Positions 21,004 to 33,500 of a DNA stretch of 64,000 nt are shown here, piece after piece. The position numbers were made by a program, and so were the translations under genes. The notes below the pieces were generated by a model that was not told the DNA's origin, did no database searches, and worked only from the letters and a program-made list of their open reading frames with translations. Every line of letters starts with the position of its first letter. Position 1 is the first letter of the stretch. The DNA is from Piezodorus guildinii (lineage: Eukaryota; Arthropoda; Insecta; Hemiptera; Pentatomidae). The DNA is taken from NCBI GenBank assembly GCA_023052935.1, contig CM041292.1:38384639-38448638 (forward strand). Direction: 5' to 3'.

Positions 21004-21159
21004 TGATATATACTTTTTGAAATGAAACTTGGATATAGTACTTTTTGGAAAGAATTAAAAGGGATATAGTACTTTTTGGAAGAATACAACGTCGATGAGT
21101 TGGTAACAGTCACTATAACCTTCAAAATACAACATTTCCGATAACTAACGTCTTTATAT

Positions 21160-21428
21160 TAGGGGTACTCACTACGTTTGCTATTGCATGCTATTTGTGT
21201 TATTTTGCTAAACCCGTCAAGTTTCTACAGTTATTTCCTAGGGGTACTCACTACGTTTGCTATAGCATGCTATTTGTGTTATTTTGCTAAACCCGTCGAG
21301 TTTCTACAGTTACAATAGCACAAATAGCATACTATAGCAAACGTAGTGAGTACGCCTCCTGTATAAAATTTATGGGTTTAGCGCAATAGCACAAATAGCA
21401 TGCTATAGCAACGTAGTGAGTACCCCTA
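21160..21428. mobile_element. Palindromic MITE nested inside another copy of itself
   Basis: An outer copy starts AGGGGTACTCACTACGTTTG at about 21161 and ends CAACGTAGTGAGTACCCCTA at about 21428. A second complete copy starts at 21239 and ends near 21356 with ACGTAGTGAGTACGCCTCC, inserted after TTATTTCCT of the outer copy. Both have long terminal inverted repeats (GGGGTACTCACTACGTTTGC, GCATGCTATTTGTG) and TA at the ends, suggesting a TA target site as in Tc1/mariner-type MITEs. Confidence 0.7.
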
Positions 21429-21824
21429 TTGTTAACTACTAAGTTATGTATACTTCCTTATTCTCCCTCTGAGAAATATCTTTCTGTGTTAATTACATTG
21501 ATTATCTATTCTTCATAAAGAAAGTAAATATTCAGGACAATTTATCTATTTATGGTACTATAATAAGAAATTATGTAATTATGAAGTTTGTTTTGTATTT
21601 ACTATTTGTATGGATTTAGCAAATTTATCTATATTATTAACTACGTGTAAACAATATTTAGCTATAGAGACTGATAAATAAACCACTTTTGAGCTTTTAT
21701 TTTACATTAAAAAAATCTACTATTAAGTTAGATCAGGCACGGTTTTTCCTCTCATATTTAGCAAGTTCCTGGAATGCTAATTCAAACTATTTGCTGGATC
21801 AAATACCATTATTCTATTAAAATA

Positions 21825-21971
21825 GGGGTACTCACTACGTTTGCTATAGCATGCTATTTGTGTTATTTTGCTTAACCCGTTGAGTTTCTACAGTTATTTC
21901 CTGTATAAAATTGATGGGTTTAGCACAATAGCACAAATAGCACGCTATAGCAAACGTAGTGAGTACCCCTA
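21825..21971. mobile_element. Palindromic MITE, single intact copy
   Basis: About 147 bp. The left end TAGGGGTACTCACTACGTTT and right end AAACGTAGTGAGTACCCCTA are exact inverted repeats flanked by TA. The middle is AACCCGTTGAGTTTCTACAG then TTTCCTGTATAAAATTGATG. It is the cleanest of the three copies. Confidence 0.8.
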
Positions 21972-22676
21972 ATGTGAGTTTCTGAATTTTTTAAGCTAAA
22001 TGTATGCTGCTGCAAGAAGAAATACTATTAAAAAAACTTAATTAAATTGACAACCTACAAAAACCGAAGCGACGCAATTAAGTTGTTTAAAACAGCCTAA
22101 AAACTGATTATTAGGTTAAAACCATTCATAAAATAATAGCGGTGATTTAAGGCGTGCTAAACGAGCCAATAAAAATGCACAAATGAATAAAACAATAAAT
22201 TATTGGTAATATATTACGGGGTTAGGTGCTTCTGCTGTATAGTAGTAGGAAATATAGTACCTTTTGGAATTAATTAAAGGAAAGGATGTCTGTTTAAAGA
22301 GGATATAGTACCTTTTGGAATGAAATGAAATGTGGATTTAGTACCTTTTGGAATGAAATGAAATGTGGATTTAGTACCTTTTGGAATGAAATAAATGTGG
22401 ATTATAAAGGAACCTTTTAGAATGAAATGCAATTTTTAAATACGTTTTTAAAGATTTTTTAATGTTTTCTTTGATAAAATCTGATGACGGATCTAGATAA
22501 AACTAACCCATTAGTATACAAATATGTCAAAATATCAATTTCGAAAAAAATGTCATTTAGTACCTTTTGGAAATCAACGTCTCAATTGTTTGAACATTGA
22601 ATGTAACAGTAATTTATAATTTAAATGTTTATTTTAATCTAGACGGGATATAGAAACATCTCTTTCGTGATGATCA

Positions 22677-22739
22677 CCTCGTTTTCTCAGTTGAAGGACT
22701 CGCTATCACAATCAACAGGAAGCTTAATAATACTATCAT
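22677..22739 (-). CDS. Possible signal-peptide exon of the protease homologue
   Basis: The minus-strand ATG at 22739-22737 opens MIVLLSFLLIVIASPSTEKT, a good signal peptide with a likely cut after IAS. It runs into AG|GTGATC, a possible donor. A secreted clip-domain protein needs such an exon and this one has the right strand and order. The exon with the first half of the clip domain was not found, so the link is unproven. An in-frame ATG further upstream (22787) would add a less signal-like leader. Confidence 0.3.
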
Positions 22740-22799
22740 TAGAATCGTCGAATATTGCACATATGAAAGTGACAAAAACAAGGACATTACCGATCTGTT

Positions 22800-23199
22800 A
22801 AACAAAAAAGTAACATTTTAATATTTCAAAGTATAAAAAAAAAATGACTGAGGAATTTCATAATAATTGTTAACAATCATTATAGCAAACAAAAAAAATT
22901 ATTCAAGCTATGGCGGTATTGTTTATTAATACATTATAAATAACAATCACGAAGTTTAATAATGTTTTATACATAGTGTTTTTATATAGACAATTTCTTT
23001 TCTTTTCTGAACATTATTAACTTAATATTTAAAATACTATTAAAAAAAAAATAAATTAAACAATCAACTTCATTTGCTGCCTAAGAAATGTCTGAGAGCA
23101 AATATATGTGCAAGTAAAGGAAATGCATGATTCTCCTCAATCCTATGGTATTCTTGGGGGTAATTCGGTCCTTTTGGCTCCAATCGTCTGCCTAAAATC
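22800..23199. other. Intergenic AT-rich DNA
   Basis: Nothing recognised beyond A and T runs. Confidence 0.6.
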
Positions 23200-23425
23200 T
23201 GCTTGTGTCATCCCTTTAACGTCGATCAATGCCATAGTGACAGATCTGAAGATGCTACAGTGGAAGTCCTAAATTTTGTCTATCCAGGTTTAATTAGGAC
23301 AGGAATCTTTAACGAGTACCTCACATCGTACAGACACGGGATCACCATTGTAAGCTCCCTCCGAAGGATGGCATAAACAATTATTTTTTACTACCTTTAA
23401 TAAAATTCTAGGAACATCTGCCGGT
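23200..23425 (-). mobile_element. SINE-2 copy, 5'-truncated
   Basis: Plus-strand reading shows the family body in reverse: GATGCTACAGTGGAAGTCC, TCCAGGTTTAATTAGGACAG, TTTAACGAGTACCTCACATC, GGATGGCATAA, and then CTAGGAACATCTGC. The tRNA-like head is missing. Confidence 0.7.
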
Positions 23426-24181
23426 GATATAAAAAAAATCACTGATTAATTTTGTTGAAAGATGTTCAATAGGTTTTTAACAACGTGATATTAATTATGG
23501 CATCGTTAATATGGGAGGCCTTAATTTTAAAAATGTGCTTATTAGTGGCTGTAAACTTAGTAATTTATGGTATTATTATTTTTTTAATATTGGTGATAAT
23601 ATTTATTTCATTTTTGAAATAACTTTGAATTATGTAGATAAAATTTTAGCCATTTATTCAATGCAGGGATTACTTGGTATTTATCCATACTCTTTAATGA
23701 TTTAGATTGAAATTCAGAAGATCAACTGCACTCTAACTCGTGCATTATAGATTATTTTTTTTAAATGGGAAGACGATTGAATTATACTGAATTTGGGTCA
23801 CAATCTTAAATATTTAATAAAAGTTTCCAGAATAAAGGCAATTATTTTAATTAAGCAATAATTAAAAGTTGGAAGCGGTTTTTCCAAATATGGTTTCATT
23901 CTATCTTCAATGAACAAGACCCCCATCCAATCATAAAATGAGAATAACTTCTTAAATTATTAAAAATTCCCTAAAATAATTTTGGCACTATTCTTCATCT
24001 CCAAGGTCCTAAAAATGTTATGGCTATCTTCAATTTAAACAGCTTTATAATTACTCCAGAATGCCTTACCTTCGTGTTTTTTCACAGCTAATATATTATT
24101 CATTAAGGAAACTATAAACAAACACTGTATATAAGCTGACATTATCAGATAAAAACTATTCGAGAATCTTTAAAAAAAAAA
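23426..24181. other. Intergenic AT-rich DNA
   Basis: No supported feature. A plus-strand frame at 23511-23705 is Tyr/Phe/Ile-rich, as expected by chance in AT-rich DNA. Confidence 0.6.
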
Positions 24182-24591
24182 AAAAAAAAAAATGTAAGTA
24201 ACTGCTGGTTTTATGGCTGTCTCAGCTTGCGGTGCTGAACTCGTTTTGAATCAAGAGCGAAATACCGCGACCTTCAGCTTGAATTTGGCGCCTCAGTTAC
24301 GTCATCTTAGTGCATATCTCCCCACCATTTGTATCACTTAATATGTGATTAACCAATAGTACTGTGGTTTTTCTTTAGTCTAGTGTTTTGAAAAAAAATA
24401 AGTTTTATCGAATTAACTATTTGCATTTCTAACGTATTCCAAATATATGCCTTAGTTACTACTTCTAGATCAATAATGTTTACTATAACCTTTTTCCTTA
24501 TTGGTTAATGTTATAAGGCTAAGGTTAGTTTTCAATTTGTCCTAAGTTAAATCAAATTTATTTTAACTGAAAAATTAACATTTGAATTATT
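24182..24591 (+). promoter_or_regulatory. Upstream region and 5' UTR of the RS/H2C2 gene
   Basis: After a poly-A run (24173-24191) there is a less AT-rich stretch (CTGTCTCAGCTTGCGGTGCT, GCGACCTTCAGCTTGAATTTGG) and then the leader up to ATG 24592. No TATA box at a convincing distance. The promoter location is inferred from position only. Confidence 0.35.
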
Positions 24592-27500
24592 ATGGAGGGG
24601 GAAGAAGATTTAGACGACTACAATGAAGAAGCTGACGATTTTTATGTTGTTGACTCCTGGAGTGAAAAATCAAGCCGCCCTGACTTCAAATATAATTTCT
24701 CTCTTAGCAGCAATATTCATTCCAAGGAAGACAGATTATTGAGAAGGAAACCTACTGAAGGTGAGATTGATGAATTTCTAGAGATCTTAAAGCAATCAAA
24801 TTCTAACTGTGGAACATCAGGCTTAGAGGGTAGTACTAGTAATTCTTTTGATTGTGGGAAACGAAGTGGTATTCTTATAAAGATCCCTGGTGAGAGGTGT
24901 TTTGGATAAGTTATCTGTTATAAATCAAGCAGCTAAAAAGTTCCCAGAAACTGTTAAAAGGTTTGAACATTCGATAGTCTCTTATAAGCCTGGTGAAACA
25001 CTTACAAAAACTTTCTTTGGTGAGACTTCTAATTCTGACCTGTCTAGATCTATTAATAACAATCAGGAGATAAATATTTCATCTTCTGATCCTTTATTTA
25101 ATGTTTCTTTTGATGGGAAATGAAGATTCTAGAGATGGTTTTTCAGATCTAAAAGGCTCTCTTTGTACTAATGTACCTAGTGAGCCTTCCACTATGGAGA
25201 GTTCGTCACATCATCTAAGAAGAGGCAGGAGTAGAAGTCCTTATTTAAGTTCTTCTAGTAGATATCCTCCAGGAAGAGAAGATATGAAGTTTCACCCACG
25301 GGAGGGTAGTAGAAACCATTCTCATGCAGATAATTTAAGAAATGATAGAAATGTTCTTCAAGATAGGAGGTATTATGAGGAGATCAGGAGGCACAGACGA
25401 TCCAGGTCTAGAAGTAGAGAAAGGAAACACCACAGGAGGCGATCCTATGAGCGTAGATCAAGCATTTCACCTTCGCCTAAAAGGTAACTAATAATCTTTT
25501 TTATTTAGGATAATTATATTGTATGGTAAACGGAAAAATTGAGAAGTTATTGAACTTGTAGTTTTTTTTCAAGCAAATTTTTTAATAGACATAAATTTCT
25601 CATTTCTGTAAGATAGCTTGCAGTTTATTTGACTATTTCCCATTAATTTTTATATGAATGACATTAGTTTGTTTTTACTGTTGTAAAATTTCATATATTA
25701 CCTATTCGGATTAATATCTAAAGCTTGTTACCGCAAATTTATCGCGAATAGTTTTTAGATGGACTTATAATTTTGTGCAAAAATTCGTTACTGGTTTTTC
25801 TTTCTTATGTCATAAAAAACTTGTTTATCACCTGTAAGCTCTTCATCCTTGGTGTATTCATTAAGTGTAGATAAATAATGAAATTTTATATTGTAATTTT
25901 ATCTAAAAGTAATTTTGACCTAGTTTTTGTATTCATTTATGTTTTAAAACATTTATTATTCAGAACTAATAGTTTTATTTTGGAATCATTTAGTCTAAAT
26001 ATTTTAGTTTACTAATATTTTTACTCTTGGTTTCTTAATAGTCATTTTTCTTGTCCTTATGTAATTTTTGGTTTTGACTAAAACTTATTAATATCAATTT
26101 TAGATTGAAACATCAATAATTTTTTTAAAACATCAAGTGTCTGGTATATTGCTTCCTGAACTGCTTAAACTGGGTTAACTGGGATATACCGTATTATTGA
26201 CGTACTGTTAAAAGATAATAGTTTAGGCAACACTAATAATTTATTTTGAGGTTTAATGAGCAATAAGTTCCTATCAACCAAGATACAAATTTTCATAGCT
26301 GATTAATATAAATTTGAACAGAACTAGCCATTAAATATTTAATATCTTCAGTTAAATCTCAATGTTTATTATTTTTTTCATTAATAGTAATTATGATTCA
26401 TATAACTAAATTACCGATTCTTTAACCAATTTCATGTTTATATCACACAAAATGCCAATGTTTTTTACAACATGAGTGGGTGTAGTATCATTTTAAAATT
26501 AACCAAAATATATAACACCCCTAGTTCTATTTTAAAATACCTCTTTAGTTTCCAGAGGTCAATTCGGATCCTATCAACTCTACAAATCATATCAAATAAT
26601 CAACATTTTACAAAATTATGCCTATTTTTAAAAGATGTAGTAGTTATTTGCTGATTTCTCTGGTTTAGAACATAATAAATGAATTTCTGATGATTAGGAG
26701 ATGCACGCAAAAATTACTCTAGCTGGCGGTTAGAGAAAGAAAACAATGACGTAGAGTGTAACAAAATAAATTTATTTTGCCAACATTGCTGCCGATCTGT
26801 CCCCTTGTTCTACTGGTTATAATAAATATCAAAAGCACCAGTACTTTCCTTGTTGTCTTTCCTTTAGGCACCTTGATGAAGGCCCTGATGATGAACAAGT
26901 GTGTCTAAACATTGGCAAAACATTAAATATTTTAGAACATAGCATTGGCTTTCTTTCTCTGACTGCTACCCGGACTTATTTCTTCCTGGTTTAGAAAAAT
27001 CCAATTTTTAAAGCTTACATATGGACAAATTTGAAAATGAACTAAATTATGTATTAAACTATGTCCATACTCTGTTCTGTTTTCAATTTATTCCTCAATT
27101 GACAAGTACCAATTTTAATCATGTTTTAATCATAAATGATTAATTTCACCCACCAACAGATTAACAGTTAATTTTACTCCCCAACATATGTCAGGGCACT
27201 TCATGTGATATATCTGTTAATTTAAAAAATCTGGTGCGGGCAACACGACTTTCAATTACCTCCATTTTTAAAATCAATGGAAGAATTTTCAAGTACAGTT
27301 AGAGATAAAAATACGTGAAACTATTAAAGAATTAATTAAATTGAATTTCTATAGAAACATGTGTTTTATTAAAAAATCTATTATATTATTATCTAAAACA
27401 ATTACTTAGTTTTATCGGCTTTTTATCACTCTCTATTAACTTTTAAAAGCTTGTGTATGAGATTATATTTTTTCTAAAATCTTTTTTAGCTTTCCAATGG

Positions 27501-30500
27501 TATATCATACATGTACAGTTCTTATGTTCGAAAACAAAAAATTGCATTAAACAAATATTTTTTCTGTTTTCTCCTTTAGTTGGGTATCGAATTCATTCAA
27601 TTTATATATTTACCTGTTTTTCGTCAGTGGTAACAAGATAATATAGTTATTTTTATAGAATCAACAAAATTAAAGGTACTTTAGAGAAAGAACATTTAAA
27701 ATAACCGCATTTAAGCCCTGTCAGACCATTTTAATCCGAATGAAACCTAAATAATATTAAAGCCCATTAAATTTTACATTGATATAGCGAGTCTAATCAA
27801 AATCGTCGGAACCGTTTTTGAGAAAATCGTAAAAAGGTGCAAAATGCATGGTATAAAGTGGCTCTTCTGATAAGCTCATTTTGATGAAAAAGGTTTTGTA
27901 ACGTCTCGGGCGTATATTTGTTTTAAATATGAAATTTCAGTTTCATAGAACTTAACGTTTCTGCCCGGGAGTTACCACTCACACAGACCTTTTTGCCGGA
28001 CTTGGTTATTTGGACTCAGGGGACCCTAAAATGTGTATTTCCGTTGAAAACTGGAATTTTCACGATCGCAAAATAGTAAGTGAAAGTAAAAAAAAATAAT
28101 ATGCCTAATTGTACTTCCTACCAAAGTTAAAGGATGTTGTCTCATAATATCGGATTATTTTATCACGAGATTACTTTTCAAAAATTTGTATTTCTATTGA
28201 TGGAGTTACAATCATTAAAACAAATCTTCATTAGGTGATAATGATTAATAGAAGATTATTGTAAAAAAATAAAGGTGAAGGAAGAAATTACTGTCATGTA
28301 ATTTTACTTAATTAAAATAATACAAATGTTAAAACAAATACTCACAGTGTTTAAGTACAGTTGGTTCAGGTTTTATAATAATGAAACATCTTCTCAAACA
28401 TCTTGTTGGTATCATGTCAGAATCATTTTTTTGTTTTTTATTATCATCATTTAATAAACAAACTCAAGAATGAATAGAATTACAAATATAGTTTATACTC
28501 AGCTATGGCACATAGTATTTGCAAAAGATTTTTGTTCAAGAAGGGATTAACAATCACATATGGCAACAACTAATAATAATAAAAACAGAAAGGTTATATG
28601 AATTAAATGTCACTAAAACATTTGTAGTTGAGAAATATTAAAAACAAATTTGATTGTATGCAAGTAGGTACAGTGTGAATTGAATAATTGAAGTAACAAT
28701 ACAGCTACATTTAATGTATCAATTACTTGACGAAATATTTAATAGTCATTTGTTATAGTTAGTCACATGGCTTTATATAGTATGTACATATAGCTATGAA
28801 GCATTTTATTTCACCAATGTTTCATTGTGTGAAATAAAGGTTATATTTCTGGTTTAAAAGGGCCATAACTGTAGGTTTAAATTATTATTTGTCCCCCTAC
28901 TACATAAATTTTAACTAACCTGTTTATTAGTATTTGCTGTATTTTATTGTTAATGATTCAATTTATTTATGACATCTGTGGCATTATGTTTTGTTAGTTT
29001 GACTATTCATTTTAATAATAATGACTGGGTTTTCTTTTATATTGTGATGTATTGTACTATTCCTAGTATTATAGAAAAACAGGTTAGTATTTTCCATGAA
29101 GCATAACATTAGAATATCTAAGCTAATTTCTTTTGTCATATGTATTGATCATTCAGATAATTAGTGCTGTCAATATTTTTTAGTTGATTATATTCAACAT
29201 ATAACATTGCTGCTAATAACTTTGTGCGATTAAATTTGTTAGTTTTATCATATTAATGATGAGTGGTAGACTGGTTTTGAATTGATTTTTCCTTATTTAC
29301 AGGTAATTTGTTTTGCTTAAAGTATTAATCAGCCAACAGCTTTGACATCGATTGTATAAAATCACTCTTGTTGTTTCCCTTTAAAATGAGTTATTTTAGT
29401 GTTTCATATAATTGAGTTATTTGTTATTAACTAAGTATAGACATGTATTATTTGTTTAAAGCTTTCGCTTACCACCCTTTAATTATTATTGTGATGTATA
29501 TAATTATTAAAAATGAAATTTAGCTGAAGGATTTTGTTTCATTGATAAGATATTTTTCATGCTCACTATGTTTTTTCCGTAATAGCTAAGTGAAAGTAAA
29601 GATTAATGAGTTTAATTTATGATTGTGTTATTTGCTTTTATTCTATTTTTTAAATAAAGTAAGTGTAGTTTAATGTTCTCCTCATAAAAAGCTTAAATCT
29701 TTTAAAAACAGTAAATTATGAAAAGTATTTTGCCTCACAACACAATCAGCAGTCAGTGTCGTAACTAGGAAGTGTTTTCCCAAAAGCTCTGTAGGAATTT
29801 TTTTTACAAAATTGATATTTTGATGTGTTTCTATTCTAAAAGAATAAGTTTGATTGAAATCCGGATTTTGTCTAAAAACCACTCTTGATTTAAAATGCCT
29901 TTGAAAATTTAAATTCTTTCTAAAAGGTACTAAGTACACATTTAATTTCATTCCAAATCATACTAAAGCATTTGCTTTCATAACTTAAAAATAAAGTTGT
30001 TATTTATTTTATAGAAAAATAATAATATAATAAAAATAAAGAATATAGAATAAAAATAACAATAATATAGGAAAAAAATCTCGGTTTTTATACAAAAAGA
30101 ATCAAATAAAATGGTTTAATTACCAATTAATGAGAGACTTAAGTCTTCTGTAAAATTTCTTAAAATGGATATTGTACCTTTTGGTAATCGCCAGCACAAT
30201 AATTATTGGGTCTTTAGTTAAATTTTTAAGCTCTCAAGGTGTTGTTATGTCAGTCCTAAAGGTTTAATAAAAAAAAAAAAAACAATAAATAAAGAAAAAT
30301 TCCAAAAGATCATTGTTTGAGACCTTTGTATAGAGTAACTCTTTAGTTATTCTATGTTCTGTATGATGTTTTTTTTCACTGTTCTCAATGAAGTAATTTT
30401 AATAATGTGGTTTAAACAGTGAGGAACCTAGTAGAGTGTAAATAGTAGAGCAACTGATTTAATCAATTTAAAACTGATGATTTAAAGCTGATTCACATTG

Positions 30501-33500
30501 TTATTTAACATCCTAAATTTTATCATAACATAAGAAAATTAAATGGCTCTGCCTATTACAATCATGGTTTGAAAGACATTTTTACACCTGCCTAATCTAC
30601 TCTAAAATGAGTCAGGAGAGTAATGTGGTGGTCAGAATAGCCCCTAATGTCCCCAAATAATATGTATATCTCTTTTGTTTTATTTATCTTTGAAATTTTT
30701 ACTTTAACTATCCTATGTATGAAGTAATAATACTGTAAATATATTGGAAAGAAAAGTGTCGTGATCATGAAAATTTTTTAATTAGATTTTCCAATAAAAG
30801 TACATGTTTAAGGTTTCCTCACTCAGTCCAACTAATCGAGTCTCACAAAATGGTCTGTTTGTTTATTAATTGAGTCACTTTATTCTACTGTAACCTAACA
30901 GACGATGCTACAGTGGGGCTCCTAAATTTTACCCAGATTTAATGAGGCTAAGGACCTACTACAAGTACCTGACATTGTATAGACTCAGAACAATCATTAT
31001 ACCAGATAATGACATTACTATGGATTTCTTTACTCCATTTAGAAAATCCTAGGGCCATCTGTCTGGTTTAAACCAGCTACATTGGACCATATGCCTCGTA
31101 TATGCTGTTATGCTAGTTACTATATCACAGGTGACTCATACAAAATGGTGTGTGTATTAAAAAGCCAAATTTTGTTGAAAACAATCGGTTTTTAAAATTT
31201 CATATTTCTGACTTATGTTATCGCAACTTTTTAACTGAAATCCTCTTTACCTGATTTCAATTTTATTGTAAGCATTTGACACTTATTTACAAGTTTCTAT
31301 GAATCAGCTGTAAAAGTTCGGCTTGAGCTCGTATTGATTTAAAATTCTTTGGGCTTCAGTATAATGTAGATTTCTATCTTTGAAATATTCTGATATGGCT
31401 TGAACGCTAGATTTAGGTAATTTTGTTTATTTGAAATAATTTACCATATTTTCTTGTTAGTAGTAGTAAGGAGGGCATATAAACATTGAAAAAAATAGAT
31501 TCCCTAACGGCGAAATAATTCTTACCACCAAACTCCTTTTAATGTTTTCATAAATTTAATTTGGTGTTGTTCAATGTTATTTTCCTGGTATATATGGTGG
31601 CATAGGACTGTAAATAAGAAATTTCTGTCTTGTTTGAGGTGACTAGTGTTATAGTGCCCTGTTTTGTCTTGTTCTATTCATTCTTGAATTTTGTATAAAT
31701 AAAAATGATAATAATAATTATAAAATTATCAATAATAAATGAATATAAATTATCAATAATGAAGGATTACAGGAAGAACAAGTAGTCATCATTGTTTCCT
31801 ATGTTCTGATTGAAGGTCTGTAATGTGTGTCATAATAATAATAAAATTATCAATGCTTAGGGATCAAATGCTGAACAAGCAGGTATATAAGCCTGGTTTA
31901 TTAAAGAGAGGAAATCCAGTGATTAGTTTTTCATGATTCCATGTACAAGAGATAATGGATTTTGCAACAATGATATTCCAAAGAAATATTTTGACATTGG
32001 GGAAATAACTAATGTATTAAAATACTCTTCAAAATTAGTATAAATTTTTTTTTTTTTTTTATTTAAAAGAAATTTACAACTGTATTACAATAAAATACAT
32101 TAAGTAAATGTGCTAATAGATCAAGTGGGCGTGATACAGGCATGTGAAGAAACTACCCAGTGGTAGCACTTCAAAGTATAAAATTAAATTTCATATTTTA
32201 GGAGCTGTTACACCTGCGATGCTATAGCCTACTCTAATCAGCCTACCTGAAGTCACTTGATTTATAACATGCATTTTGCACCTTTTTACGATTTTTTCAT
32301 TGGGGAATAACTAATGCATTAAAATACTCTTCAAAATTAGTATTTCTTCAATCAATGCTGTTGAGACTCAGTTTATATCCTTTACTATGCATTATTTTTG
32401 ATGATATAATACAGCCTTGGACTGCACATAATAATAGAACTCTTTGAATTGTTTGATAGTGATGCTATATATAAAAAATAAATTTTTGGTTTTCTTATGT
32501 TTATTTTTTTTTGCAGAGAAAGTGGAAACCAGAGCAATATGGAACAAAGACAGTTGCCACCCTACTATCCAACTTCTGGAGCTTCAATGCCACCTAATTC
32601 TTCTCCATTCATGAATCCTAATCCTAATATGGTTAGTACTTTATTAAAAAAATCATTTATCGTCATGTTTAAAAAAATATTTCACCAAGTATTGACATTT
32701 ATTTTCCTAGTAACTTTTCTTTCTTCGAAAAAAAAACAAAAAAACAGTGAATTAATGCTCTCTTTATTGATAAAAAAAAAATTATTATTAAGTTGATCAT
32801 TTTTGGAATGAATGCTCATGTACTAAAATTATTGTTTTTCACTTATTTTATTTATTTTTTTACTTTATTTCAGATCCTTTAATTATTTTGCCTATTGTTG
32901 CATCTGCATATTTTTACTTTCGCTTACCTCTCTATGAAATATATAGTAAGGGAAAGTATTGCAATTGTGAAAATTTTCAAGTTCGTGTGGTAAGTCTAGC
33001 TGGAAATCGATAAGTAGTATGAAACTAAAATTTCATATTTTAGGTGTTGTTATACCTGCGATGATATAGCTAATCTAATCGGCCTACCTGAAGTCACTTG
33101 ATTTGTAACATGCATTTTGCACTTTTTTAAGATTTGCTCAAAACGGCTCTAAAGATTTTTATTAAACTCGTTTAATCTTTATACACTTTAGACGGGCTTT
33201 AATATAATGTAGGTTTTATTCTGATTGAAATAGTCTGACAGGGCTTGAATTCCAAATTTTTGAATTTTCTTTCTAAAAAGTACTTTTAATTTTCGAGATT
33301 ACAAAAAATTAACCATATCATTTTAATAGCATTGATAAGAAATGGCTAAATATTCAGTTTGTATGAATTTTGACCAACTAGAGGATAAAAGAGGAAACAT
33401 TTTTGTAGATAAATTTGTTTTTCTGAACATGAGAATAGTATTATAGGTGTATAATGTACAGTTGGAAAGCTGAAAATTTTAGTAATTGTTTGTCTTATAT

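Larger units (their letters stand above)
20252..22589. mobile_element. Family A inverted-repeat element, long copy
   Basis: Bounded by matching 32-bp terminal inverted repeats (20252-20283 and 22558-22589) containing GACGTTGATTTCCAAAAGG. Just inside the right end are at least four repeats of TAGTACCTTTTGGAATGAAATG (22255-22430). Shorter copies lie at 58618-59774 (opposite orientation, internally deleted), 3253-3535 and about 29880-30203. The structure is that of a class II DNA transposon with subterminal repeats. No transposase was recognised and no clear target duplication is visible (flanks GACAGAAG and TTGAACAT). Two palindromic MITE clusters are nested inside. Confidence 0.75.
31996..32344. 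repeat. Direct repeat of about 45 bp flanking LINE and Helentron fragments
   Basis: ATAACTAATGTATTAAAATA followed by CTCTTCAAAATTAGTAT occurs at about 31999-32041 and again, with one change, at about 32303-32345. The sequence in between is the LINE tail plus Helentron fragment. It is too long for a normal target duplication, so a segmental repair event is more likely. Confidence 0.7.
25484..32516. other. First intron of the RS/H2C2 gene (7 kb)
   Basis: AT-rich. It contains a degenerate hammerhead/Penelope-like motif (26866-26915), a Helentron-like copy (27230-28087), a family A MITE (about 29880-30203), a SINE-2 (30896-31138), Helentron fragments (31165-31460 and 32183-32300) and a LINE tail (32045-32174). 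No additional exon was found at 25500-26860 or 28100-29880. Confidence 0.7.
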
